From: Candidatus Stramentimicrobium fermentans
GTDB taxonomy: Bacteria > Atribacterota > Phoenicimicrobiia > Phoenicimicrobiales > Stramentimicrobiaceae
Assembly (NCBI GenBank): GCA_012520575.1
Contig: JAAYOB010000030.1
Span: forward strand, 1 to 30,423
DNA: 30,423 bases
Reading direction: 5' to 3'
Shown here: piece after piece, positions 8,475-16,739 of the stretch
Layout: every line of letters starts with the position of its first letter
Position numbering within the stretch: the stretch's first letter is position 1
Translations under genes and position numbers: made by a program
The notes under the pieces: generated by a model
Seen by the model: the letters and a program-made list of their open reading frames with translations, nothing else
What the model was told of the DNA's origin: nothing
The model's database searches: none

Positions 8475-10262
8475 ATGTTCTACGGTAGTTGGGGAAGAAT
8501 ATTAGAGATCGATATAAACAAAAAGACCATTAGAGTGATAGAGCTGCCGGAAAACATTTATGATTGGTTTTTAGGAGGACGCGGCTTAGGTGCCTATTTC
8601 TATACCCAATATGCCCGACCCTGGGACCTTCCCCCTTTATCAGCAGAGAATCCTCTTATTATAGCTACCGGACCTTTGACCGGAACATCAGCACCGACCT
8701 CAGGGCGTGCGACTATGACCGCAAGGTCGCCTTTAACCAAAACAATCTTTACCTCGAATTCAGGCGGATTATTTGGAGCAAGGTTGAAGTTTACCGGATA
8801 TGATGCAGTCATTATATTGGGGAAATCAGCTAAACCAATTTATATTTCTATTAATGAAAAGGAGATAAAAATCGAAGATGCTGCTTCCTTGTGGGGTAAA
8901 AGCACCACCGATACTACTCAAAAACTGAAAGAACAGTATACTAAAACTGCCAGTGTCCTTTCCATCGGACCAGCCGGTGAAAATGGGGTTTTATTTGCCA
9001 GTGTGATAGCCGATGGAGCCAGAGGTTTCGGCAGAGGAGGTTTGGGAGCAGTCTGGGGTTCTAAAAATCTGAAAGCTCTGGTAGTGAATGGCAGGAAAAA
9101 GCCCAGGATAAAAGCCAAGGATAAATTAAGAAGTGTACTCTATGAAGCCCATAAAGCCATCAAGCAAAACCCCGTTACCTCTCAAGCTTTGCCGGAGTTA
9201 GGTACCAGTTTTATAATGGATGTGGCTTATTTTGAAGGGGCTTTACCTATTAAAAATTTTTCTACCAATCAATTTATTGGAATAGAGAGAGTAGGTAGTG
9301 CTGCTTTACAGAACGAGATAATGGAAAGGAAAACTTCTTGCTGGGGGTGCCCTATCTTTTGCGGTAGGCTAAGCCGAGATAGTGATGGCAATATTTCGGA
9401 AGGCCCTGAATTTGAGACTATCTGGGCTTTAGGACCAAACCTGGGAATAAATACGTTACCTCTAATACAGAAATTAAACCGACTGAGCAATGAATATGGG
9501 CTGGATACCATCTCTTTAGGCGGAGTAATTGCCTTTGCTATGGAGGCTACTGAAAAGGGAATTCGGGATTTTGGAGTAAGATTTGGAGAAGGAGAAAAGA
9601 TTGTAGACCTGATTAAAAAAATTGCTGAAAATAGAGGAATAGGGCAGGAATTAAAAACAGGGACAGCCAATTTAGCGCATAAAATAGGTAAAGAAGCAGA
9701 GTATTTTGCAATTAATGTTAAAGGGATGGAGTTTACGGGCTATGACCCGCGTATGATTAAAGGCATGGCGGTATGTTATGCTACTTCCAATCGCGGTGCC
9801 TGCCATCTACAGGGCGGATATTCAGTGGGACCGGAAATATTCGGACTTCCCCGTAGGATAGACCCTAAGCAGCAGATTGGGAAAGGAACCCTTGTGGCAA
9901 AAAGGCAGAATGATTCGGCAGCTGAAGATAGCCTGATAGTCTGCCGTTTTGCCGGTATGAGTGTTCTTATGGAAAATTGGTCCCGCATCTTATCAGCGGT
10001 AACCGGGAAAGCTTATTCCGCACAAACGTTGAGCATTATTGGAGAGAGAATATACAATTTGGAAAAAATCATAAATATGAAGCTGGGTTTTAGCAGAAAG
10101 GACGATTCCTTGCCCCCCAAATTAATTGAGGAACATTTGGGGGAGGAAAAGATAGACTTGGACACTATGCTCAATGAATATTATGAATTCAGGGGCTGGA
10201 ACCGGAAAGGAATACCTACCGGAACAAAATTAAAAGAATTGGGGCTGGAGGAAATACTGTGA
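8475..10262 (+). CDS. Tungsten-type aldehyde:ferredoxin oxidoreductase
   Basis: A 595-aa AOR-family enzyme (archaeal AOR is about 605 aa). It oxidises an aldehyde to the acid with a W-bis-pyranopterin and passes electrons to ferredoxin, in the cytoplasm. The N-terminal GRILEIDI...FLGGRGLGAY and the GPLTGTSAPTSGRATM region are the pterin-binding part. Four cysteines match the [4Fe-4S] ligands of Pyrococcus AOR almost position for position: C289, C292 and C296 (CWGCPIFC) and C490 (LIVCRF). ATG at 8475 follows GGGAG at 8464-8468. It overlaps the downstream aldolase by GTGA, so the two are translationally coupled. The aldehyde cannot be read from sequence. The pairing suggests a short aldehyde released by the aldolase, such as lactaldehyde, glycolaldehyde or acetaldehyde. 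Confidence 0.93.
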   Translation: MFYGSWGRILEIDINKKTIRVIELPENIYDWFLGGRGLGAYFYTQYARPWDLPPLSAENPLIIATGPLTGTSAPTSGRATMTARSPLTKTIFTSNSGGLFGARLKFTGYDAVIILGKSAKPIYISINEKEIKIEDAASLWGKSTTDTTQKLKEQYTKTASVLSIGPAGENGVLFASVIADGARGFGRGGLGAVWGSKNLKALVVNGRKKPRIKAKDKLRSVLYEAHKAIKQNPVTSQALPELGTSFIMDVAYFEGALPIKNFSTNQFIGIERVGSAALQNEIMERKTSCWGCPIFCGRLSRDSDGNISEGPEFETIWALGPNLGINTLPLIQKLNRLSNEYGLDTISLGGVIAFAMEATEKGIRDFGVRFGEGEKIVDLIKKIAENRGIGQELKTGTANLAHKIGKEAEYFAINVKGMEFTGYDPRMIKGMAVCYATSNRGACHLQGGYSVGPEIFGLPRRIDPKQQIGKGTLVAKRQNDSAAEDSLIVCRFAGMSVLMENWSRILSAVTGKAYSAQTLSIIGERIYNLEKIINMKLGFSRKDDSLPPKLIEEHLGEEKIDLDTMLNEYYEFRGWNRKGIPTGTKLKELGLEEIL

Positions 10263-10873
10263 AAAAGATAGAGAAGAATATTGTGGAATATTTTCAAAAA
10301 ATAGGATGGGCTGCCTATGTAGCAGGTTTACAGGATACGCACAGCGGAAATATGAGTATGCGTATCGGCAGCCGTATGCTTATTACCAGGCGCGGCTCCA
10401 TGCTTGGTTTTTTAAATGGTCATGATATTATTGAGTTAAGTTTAGAAAAAAATGACAGCGGAATCAGCCTGGCTTCCAGTGAGGTGGGGATTCACCGGGC
10501 TATTTATAAAGAAACAAATGGCTTGGCTATTGTCCATGCACACCTTATCAATGCGGTGATTCTTTCCTTTATTTATAAGGAGATTGTTCCTATTGACGTA
10601 GAAGCCTCCTATACTATTAAAAAGGTACCGGTACTCAGTTTTGAATTGGGCAGCGGTTCTAAGGAAATGGAAGAAGAAATTCCTAAATTTTTAAAAAATA
10701 ATAAGATTGTGGTAATAAAAGGGCATGGAGCAATTGGATTAGGTGAGACTCTGGAGGAGGCTCTTTTTTATAACAGTGTTTTAGAGAATTCTTGTAAAAT
10801 AATAATGGGTATACATTCTTTGGGTAAGAATCCTGAGGAGTTTACTCCCAAAGAGATTAACAGAGGATGGTGA
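10259..10873 (+). CDS. Class II (zinc) aldolase, fuculose-1-phosphate aldolase-like
   Basis: A 204-aa member of the class II aldolase/adducin family. These enzymes split a ketose-1-phosphate into dihydroxyacetone phosphate and an aldehyde with a zinc ion. Ligands and catalytic residues are in place: H93 and H95 in VHAHL, H156 in GHGAIG, and E75 in SSEVGIH, equivalent to the catalytic Glu73 of FucA. N-terminal THSGNMSMRIG is the phosphate-binding loop. The GTG start overlaps the AOR stop by four bases. Substrate options are fuculose/rhamnulose-1-phosphate, 5-deoxyribulose-1-phosphate (5'-deoxyadenosine salvage) or ribulose-1-phosphate. No kinase or isomerase is nearby to decide. No terminator follows. 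Confidence 0.9.
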   Translation: MKKIEKNIVEYFQKIGWAAYVAGLQDTHSGNMSMRIGSRMLITRRGSMLGFLNGHDIIELSLEKNDSGISLASSEVGIHRAIYKETNGLAIVHAHLINAVILSFIYKEIVPIDVEASYTIKKVPVLSFELGSGSKEMEEEIPKFLKNNKIVVIKGHGAIGLGETLEEALFYNSVLENSCKIIMGIHSLGKNPEEFTPKEINRGW

Positions 10874-10964
10874 GAAAGTTTTTACCTACCGTATTATGGT
10901 TGTCTGAACTGGTTAGTGTTAATTCTTTTTACTTTTAAATAAGAAAACATACAAAGCATTAAAT

Positions 10965-11867
10965 ATGAATACCGGTATCATATTCAACATTAAAAAATTT
11001 GCTATTCACGATGGTCCGGGAATCCGTACCACAGTCTTCTTAAAGGGTTGCCCTTTACGCTGTCAGTGGTGCCACAACCCTGAGAGCTGGTTAAGGAAGC
11101 CGGAAATTTCCCTGGACCAAGAAAAATGTATCAGATGCTATCAGTGCGTATCTTTATGTCCTGAGCAAGCCATATTTCTAAAGGATGACTATCCCTACAC
11201 TGATCAGAAAAAATGCGCACTCTGCAGCACCTGTGTTTCTATTTGCCCCGCTCAGGCCCGTGGGATTATCGGTAGGAGAATAAGTACTGTTAAAGTGATA
11301 CGTGAGCTGAGGAAGGATTTGATTTTCTATCAGGAGTCTGATGGTGGAGTCACCTTCTCGGGAGGCGAGCCCTTAGAACAGATCGATTTCCTTGCCGAGC
11401 TGCTCCTGCTCTGCAAGGAAGAGAGTATACATATTGCGGTAGACACCTGTGGCTATGCTCCCTGGTCTAACTTGGAGCGTATCCTTTCCCTGGTAGATTT
11501 ATGGCTCTTTGACTTAAAGATTTTAGATGAGCAAAAACATAAGCATTATACCGGGGTTTCTAATCAACTTATCTTAGAGAATCTAAGGAGGTTATCTAAG
11601 AAGACCAAGAAGATTGAAATTAGAATACCCCTTATTCCGGGAGTTAATGATAATATAGAGGAGATGGCTGAAATGGCTGGACTTATCCGCTCCCTTTCCT
11701 TGAGTGAGGTAAATATCTTGCCTTTTCACCGATTGGGCTTGGAAAAATATCGCCGTCTGGGTTTATCGGCCAATATGGAAGAGATTGGTGCTCTTTCTCA
11801 AAAGGATATCGAAGTTGTCAAACAGCTATTTTCTAAGCACAAGTTAAGAGTAAATATAGGAGGATAA
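10965..11867 (+). CDS. Glycyl radical enzyme activase (radical SAM, PflA/HypE family)
   Basis: A 300-aa activase with two added ferredoxin-like clusters, typical of activases for non-PFL glycyl radical enzymes. The radical-SAM cluster is C29-C33-C36 in GCPLRCQWC, right after FAIHDGPGIRTTVFLKG. Two more [4Fe-4S] sites are C55/C58/C61/C65 and C84/C87/C90/C94. GGVTFSGGEP is the SAM-binding motif. It abstracts a hydrogen from the glycine of the next gene's product. The stop is two bases before that gene's ATG, and the partner's AGGAGG lies inside this gene's last codons, so the pair is coupled. This gene itself has no recognisable Shine-Dalgarno before its ATG, unlike its neighbours. An AAAACATACAAA motif shared with the transketolase leader lies ten bases upstream. 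Confidence 0.95.
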   Translation: MNTGIIFNIKKFAIHDGPGIRTTVFLKGCPLRCQWCHNPESWLRKPEISLDQEKCIRCYQCVSLCPEQAIFLKDDYPYTDQKKCALCSTCVSICPAQARGIIGRRISTVKVIRELRKDLIFYQESDGGVTFSGGEPLEQIDFLAELLLLCKEESIHIAVDTCGYAPWSNLERILSLVDLWLFDLKILDEQKHKHYTGVSNQLILENLRRLSKKTKKIEIRIPLIPGVNDNIEEMAEMAGLIRSLSLSEVNILPFHRLGLEKYRRLGLSANMEEIGALSQKDIEVVKQLFSKHKLRVNIGG

Positions 11868-11869
11868 AG

Positions 11870-14230
11870 ATGAACCCCAGGATAACCATATTAAGAGAAC
11901 AGAGTCTTGCAGTTAAACCATTCATCGACATTGAACGGGCAAAGCTTATAACTGAGGCTTATCAGACTTATCAGGGTAAAGTACCGGTACCTATTTTGAG
12001 AGCATTAGTCTTCAAACACCTTTTAGAGAATAAGACTATAACAATCGAGCCGGATGAGCTTATTGTGGGAGAACGAGGGAGTTCGCCTGCTGCCACTCCC
12101 ACCTATCCTGAGCTGTGCTGCCATACCTTGGAGGATTTTGACATCATAGAACAGAGAGAAAGAATATCCTTCCAAGTCAGCCCTGAGGCCAGAAAAATAC
12201 AAAAAGAGGTAATTATTCCTTTCTGGCAAGAGCGCTCTATCCGCCATCAGCTCTTTTCTCTAATGGGCCAGAGCTGGTTGGATTCTTATGAAGCCGGGAT
12301 CTTTACTGAATTTATGGAACAGAGGGCGCCAGGTCATACCGTAGCTGATGGCAAAATCTACCGGGAGGGTTTTCTGAGCTTGCAAAAGCGAATTGAAGAT
12401 GCCATCCACCGTTTAGATTTTAAAAATGATAACCAGGCTTTTAATAAACTCAATCAATTGAAGGCTATGTCTATCTGTGCTGATGCTCTCATAAACCTGG
12501 CCCATCGCTATGCTCAATTAGCCGAAGAGTTAGCCGGAAAAGAAGAGGACGTTGTTCGAAAAAAAGAATTGCTCACTATAGCCGAGGTCTGTCGCCAGGT
12601 ACCGGCTCATGCACCGCGCAATTTCCGGGAAGCCTTACAGATGTACTGGTTTGTGCATATCGGGGTGACTAGTGAGTTAAACACCTGGGATTCTTTTAGT
12701 CCGGGACATTTAGACCAGCATCTCCTGCCTTTCTATAAACAAGATTTAGAAAGCGGAGCATTGAATAGAGAGAATGCCAGAGAATTACTGCAATGCCTCT
12801 GGATTAAATTTAATAATCAGCCTGCTCCGCCCAAGGTGGGAATTACTTTAGCGGAAAGCGGTACCTATACCGATTTTGCCAATATTAACAATGGAGGGCT
12901 TACCGCAAGTGGTGAGGATGGGGTCAATGAGGTTACCTACCTTATCTTAGAGGTAATTGATGAGATGCAACTCTTGCAACCCAGTACCAATATTCAGTTA
13001 AGTCAAAAGAGCCCGGACCTCTTTTTAAGGCGTGCCTGTGAGATTATCCGTAAAGGTTGGGGACAACCCTCGGTATTCAATAGCGAACTGGTAGTAGCAG
13101 AACTCCTGCGACAGGGGAAAAGTCTGGAGGATGCCAGGGAGGGAGGAACCAGCGGTTGTGTAGAGACAGGCGCCTTTGGAAAAGAGGCCTACATCCTAAC
13201 CGGCTATTTTAACCTGGTCAAGGTATTAGAGGTTACACTCCACAACGGGCAGGACCCCAAAAGTGGGAAACAGATCGGCATCGCAAGCGGTGATCCCAGA
13301 ACCTTCACCAATTATGACGAGCTCTTTGCCGCCTTTAGAAAACAGCTACATCACTTTATAGAGATTAAGATAAAGGGCAATCAGATAATAGAACAGCTCT
13401 ATGCCACTACTATGCCTGCTCCATTTCTATCCCTCATTATTGATGACTGCATAACAAGGGGGATGGACTACAATGCCGGCGGTGCCCGCTATAATACAAG
13501 TTACTTGCAAGGGGTAGGTATAGGAAGCATTACCGATAGCCTGACTTCCCTCAAATATAATATTTTTGACCGTAAGAATATAAGTATGAATACTCTGCTC
13601 GCGGTCCTTGCTGATAATTTCAGGGGTGAACCGGAGATCTATCAGCTGCTGAAGAACCAAACCCCTAAATATGGTAACGATAATGACTATGCCGATACTG
13701 TCATGCAGGAGGTTTTTGCTGCCTTTTATGAGGAGGTAGAAGGGCGCTCTAACACCAAAGGAGGTAAATATTGTATTAATATGCTTCCTACTACCTGCCA
13801 TGTTTATTTTGGTTCAGTGGTTGGTGCTACTCCCGATGGCCGCAAAGCCGGAGAGCCTCTCTCGGAGGGAATATCACCGGTGCAGGGTGCTGACCGGGAT
13901 GGTCCCACCGCAGTAATTAAATCAGCTGCCAAGATGGATCAGGTTAAAACAGGAGGTACACTACTCAACCAGAAGTTTACACCCTCACTTTTAGAGGAAG
14001 AAAAGGGATTAGAAAGTCTTGCTCATCTTATCAGAGCATATTTCAAACTAGGTGGTCACCATATACAGTTCAATGTAGTTAAAGCTGATACTTTAAGGGC
14101 TGCTCAGCAAAACCCGGAGGATTATCAGAATCTTATAGTACGGGTAGCCGGCTACAGTGATTATTTTAACAATTTGAGTAAGACTTTGCAGGATGAAATT
14201 ATCAGCCGTACCGAGCATTCCGACTATTAA
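11870..14230 (+). CDS. hypD: Glycyl radical enzyme, probable trans-4-hydroxy-L-proline dehydratase
   Basis: A 786-aa glycyl radical enzyme. C430 and E432 in SGCVETG are the thiyl cysteine and catalytic Glu. G761 in VAGYSDYF is the radical glycine. From memory of Clostridioides difficile HypD (active site F152, H160, D278, S334, F340, C434, E436, Y450, T645, G765), every position has its match here four residues earlier: F148, H156, D274, S330, F336, C430, E432, Y446, T641 and G761. I checked F148, D274, C430 and G761 by counting. MEQRAPGHT, AYILTGYFN and MLPTTCH are shared family stretches. HypD dehydrates trans-4-hydroxyproline to pyrroline-5-carboxylate, which ProC reduces to proline; proC is not in the window. 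AGGAGG at 11858-11863. The symbol also names an unrelated hydrogenase maturation protein. A different dehydratase specificity remains possible. Confidence 0.9.
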   Translation: MNPRITILREQSLAVKPFIDIERAKLITEAYQTYQGKVPVPILRALVFKHLLENKTITIEPDELIVGERGSSPAATPTYPELCCHTLEDFDIIEQRERISFQVSPEARKIQKEVIIPFWQERSIRHQLFSLMGQSWLDSYEAGIFTEFMEQRAPGHTVADGKIYREGFLSLQKRIEDAIHRLDFKNDNQAFNKLNQLKAMSICADALINLAHRYAQLAEELAGKEEDVVRKKELLTIAEVCRQVPAHAPRNFREALQMYWFVHIGVTSELNTWDSFSPGHLDQHLLPFYKQDLESGALNRENARELLQCLWIKFNNQPAPPKVGITLAESGTYTDFANINNGGLTASGEDGVNEVTYLILEVIDEMQLLQPSTNIQLSQKSPDLFLRRACEIIRKGWGQPSVFNSELVVAELLRQGKSLEDAREGGTSGCVETGAFGKEAYILTGYFNLVKVLEVTLHNGQDPKSGKQIGIASGDPRTFTNYDELFAAFRKQLHHFIEIKIKGNQIIEQLYATTMPAPFLSLIIDDCITRGMDYNAGGARYNTSYLQGVGIGSITDSLTSLKYNIFDRKNISMNTLLAVLADNFRGEPEIYQLLKNQTPKYGNDNDYADTVMQEVFAAFYEEVEGRSNTKGGKYCINMLPTTCHVYFGSVVGATPDGRKAGEPLSEGISPVQGADRDGPTAVIKSAAKMDQVKTGGTLLNQKFTPSLLEEEKGLESLAHLIRAYFKLGGHHIQFNVVKADTLRAAQQNPEDYQNLIVRVAGYSDYFNNLSKTLQDEIISRTEHSDY

Positions 14231-14333
14231 GTTAAAAGAGAAGATTGTTCTCATATAAGAATAATATTGATAGAGAAAATGATTTTAATAAAACATACAA
14301 ACAGAATAGTTTTACAAAAAATGGGAGGAAATA

Positions 14334-16322
14334 ATGTTAACAGAGGTTACTAAAATTATAAGAGGTCTATCAGTAGATGCCATAGAAAAGGCCAATTCAG
14401 GACATCCCGGCTTACCATTGGGCTGTGCTGAAATCGGAGCAGTGCTGTTTGGCGAAGTACTGAGACATGACCCTCAAAAACCGGACTGGCTGAATAGGGA
14501 TAGGCTTGTTCTCTCTGCCGGCCATGGTTCAATCTTGCTTTACGTTCTGTTGCATTTGTCCGGCTATGGTATTACCTTAGAAGATATTATGAATTTCAGA
14601 CAGGTAGGCTCTGTTACCCCCGGACATCCCGAATATGGACTTACCCCCGGAGTGGAAGTTACCACAGGTCCATTAGGCCAGGGCTTTGCTAATGGGGTAG
14701 GGATGGCATTGGCAGAAAGGATAATGGCCAAAAAGTACAACAAAGAAGAATTTGATATTATAGATCACTACACCTACGTTTTAGCCGGTGATGGTTGCTT
14801 GATGGAGGGTATTACTTCAGAGGCGGCCTCACTAGCCGGTCACTGGGGGTTAGAAAAGCTTATTGTAATTTATGATAAAAATCGGGTCTCTTTAGCCGGC
14901 AGTACCGATTTAATTTTTACTGAATCGGTGTCTGAGCGATTCCGTGCCTACGGTTGGCAGGTAATAGACCATGTTAATGGTCATGACCTTGATGAGATTA
15001 GGGCTGCCTTTCTGAAAGCTAAAGAAAAAAACGGTAAACCCGTACTCATTATTGCCGAAACTCATATTGGTTATGGGGCACCGACCAAGCAGGATAGTTA
15101 TTTATCGCATGGAGCACCTCTGGGAACTGAAGAGGTAGCCGGCTTGAAAAAGAATTTAGGGTTACCTGCAGATAGAACTTTTTATGTCAGTGATGTAGTG
15201 CGGAAATATTTCCAGGATAAAAAGTTTCTTCTTAAAGAATTAAGGGAACAGTGGGAGAAAAAATATAGGCAGTGGTCAGAGAAATTTACGGGAGAGAGAG
15301 AACAGCTGGAAAGGGCTATTAATTTAGAAATTTCGGAGAAAATGGATTTTTGGAATTTAGTAGCGTCTGAGAATATAGCCACTCGAAATACCTCCGGAGA
15401 TATTTTAGACAGTTTGGCAGATGAAATTCCGTACTTAATAGGTGGATCAGCGGATTTATCACCTTCAACCATGACCTATTTGCCCAAGCATTCTGAGATA
15501 CAGAAAGGCTGCTATGATGGACGTAATATTCGCTTTGGAGTTAGAGAGCATGCTATGGGTGCCATCTGTAACGGATTAGCTCTGCATAAAGGAATATGGC
15601 CTTATTGCTCCACCTTCCTGGTTTTTTCTGATTATATGAGGCCAACGATTAGATTAGCTGCCCTAATGGGATTACCGGTAATCTTTATCTTTACCCATGA
15701 CTCAATATATGTGGGAGAGGATGGACCTACCCATCAACCTGTGGAACAATTAGAATCACTAAGAATGATTCCCAACCTACAGGTTATTCGTCCAGCGGAT
15801 AGCGAAGAGGTGAAGGCTGCCTGGCAGAAAATTATAAAAAGGCGGGATGGGCCCACTGCTTTGATACTAACCAGACAAAAACTTCCCTTACTGGAAAAGA
15901 AAAATGGGATTAAAGATATTTTCCGAGGAGGTTATATTGTATATAACAAGGACGAAAACCCGGAGGTGGTTATTTCATCTAGCGGAAGTGAGGTACACAC
16001 CGCACTCCAGGTCAAAAATATTTTAGAGAAAGAGCGGGTTTCCTGCCGGGTAGTTTCTATTCCTGACCGCGAAGCGTTTGCCGGACAGGGGCAAGATTAT
16101 AGAGAGACGATACTGGGTGGCAAAAACACTTTTCAGGTAGTGATTGAGGCAGCTACCGGACAGGGTTGGTATGAAGTAGTGCCCAATCTTTCCTTGGGAA
16201 TCTTTATCAGGCAATTTGGAGAAAGCGGTCCCGGCGAGAAAATAGCCGCTAAATTCGGTTTTGAACCGGAAAAAATTGCCAGGTTAATTTTGGAGAAGCA
16301 GAAGATTAAAAAAGCAGAGTAA
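14334..16322 (+). CDS. tkt: Transketolase, full length
   Basis: A 662-aa TPP enzyme carrying both transketolase halves on one chain. It moves two-carbon units between sugar phosphates in the non-oxidative pentose phosphate pathway. Visible: EKANSGHPGLPLGCAE at the start, the TPP-binding GDGCLMEG with D153 and YDKNRVSL about 30 residues on, and RFGVREHAMG with E405, the Glu that activates the thiazolium. GYGAPTKQDSYLSHGAPLG and FSDYMRPTIRLAALMGLPVIF are also typical, followed by the C-terminal domain. GGGAGG at 14323-14328 precedes the ATG. A gap of 103 bases separates it from hypD; a weak TTGATA-16-TAAAAC lies there, so it may have its own promoter. It could feed triose and sugar phosphates from the aldolase step into ribose. 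Confidence 0.95.
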   Translation: MLTEVTKIIRGLSVDAIEKANSGHPGLPLGCAEIGAVLFGEVLRHDPQKPDWLNRDRLVLSAGHGSILLYVLLHLSGYGITLEDIMNFRQVGSVTPGHPEYGLTPGVEVTTGPLGQGFANGVGMALAERIMAKKYNKEEFDIIDHYTYVLAGDGCLMEGITSEAASLAGHWGLEKLIVIYDKNRVSLAGSTDLIFTESVSERFRAYGWQVIDHVNGHDLDEIRAAFLKAKEKNGKPVLIIAETHIGYGAPTKQDSYLSHGAPLGTEEVAGLKKNLGLPADRTFYVSDVVRKYFQDKKFLLKELREQWEKKYRQWSEKFTGEREQLERAINLEISEKMDFWNLVASENIATRNTSGDILDSLADEIPYLIGGSADLSPSTMTYLPKHSEIQKGCYDGRNIRFGVREHAMGAICNGLALHKGIWPYCSTFLVFSDYMRPTIRLAALMGLPVIFIFTHDSIYVGEDGPTHQPVEQLESLRMIPNLQVIRPADSEEVKAAWQKIIKRRDGPTALILTRQKLPLLEKKNGIKDIFRGGYIVYNKDENPEVVISSSGSEVHTALQVKNILEKERVSCRVVSIPDREAFAGQGQDYRETILGGKNTFQVVIEAATGQGWYEVVPNLSLGIFIRQFGESGPGEKIAAKFGFEPEKIARLILEKQKIKKAE

Positions 16323-16397
16323 CATTTTTGAATAATATGAGCCATGTACAAAATTAACAACTATTCAGAATATTTTTTGTAAATTTGTCTTTTTTGT

Positions 16398-16425
16398 TTG
16401 ACTTTTAGAAAGTTGTTGTTAAAAT
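16398..16425 (+). promoter_or_regulatory. Promoter of the lysine riboswitch transcript
   Basis: TTGACT at 16398-16403 and TAAAAT at 16420-16425 are 16 bases apart. Transcription would start near 16432, about 38 bases before the aptamer's P1 stem, which is the expected arrangement. Confidence 0.65.
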
Positions 16426-16469
16426 GGAACGTAACAATTAAATAGAGTGTGCCTCACTTTATTTTTGAA

Positions 16470-16670
16470 GTGAGGTAGAGGCGCGAACGATCAAGAGTAC
16501 TGATAGGGAGCCCAGGCAGTGTTGAACTATCAGAAAAGGGGTCTTCGCCGAAGTCTAAATGCTCTGGCTTAGGGTATTAGGCTGGGGTTATGGTAAATAG
16601 CCATAACACTGTCACCTGAGATAATTCCCGTTCTCAGGTGGAGCGCTATCTCATCGAGAAGAGATAAAGT
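16470..16670 (+). ncRNA. Lysine riboswitch (L box)
   Basis: The leader contains the conserved L-box core in order: GAGGTAGAGGCGCGAAC (16472-16488), AAGAGTA (16494-16500), AAAAGGGG followed by CGCCGAAG (16535-16554), GCTGGGGTT (16581-16589), CTGTCACC and GGAGCGCTATCTC (16640-16652). P1 is formed by 16470-16478 with 16646-16654, nine pairs including two G-U. The strand CTCATCGA (16650-16657) can instead pair with TCGATGAG (16704-16711) inside the terminator's left arm. Lysine binding should stabilise P1, release the terminator and switch transcription off. Without lysine the antiterminator forms. Known L boxes control lysine synthesis or transport genes; here the downstream gene is a broken amidohydrolase. 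Confidence 0.93.
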
Positions 16671-16697
16671 GGGATGTAAAAATGTTGCTATGTATTA

Positions 16698-16739
16698 GGG
16701 CAATCGATGAGCTTAGCGCTTATACCGATTGCCCTTTTT
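16698..16739 (+). terminator. Riboswitch-controlled intrinsic terminator
   Basis: GGGCAATCG (16698-16706) pairs with CGATTGCCC (16726-16734), followed by TTTTTATTTTTT. The left arm overlaps the antiterminator strand 16704-16711, which makes this the regulated expression platform of the L box. Confidence 0.9.

Noticed and set aside
11870-14230. Assignment as pyruvate formate-lyase
   Set aside because: PFL has a Cys-Cys pair at the active site. Here the motif is GCVE with a single Cys and the residues match a dehydratase. The activase also has two extra ferredoxin clusters, unlike PflA.
16323-16397. Intrinsic terminator after transketolase
   Set aside because: A TTGAATA/TATTCA pairing exists but the loop is about 27 bases and the stem is weak. 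The evidence is too thin to annotate.
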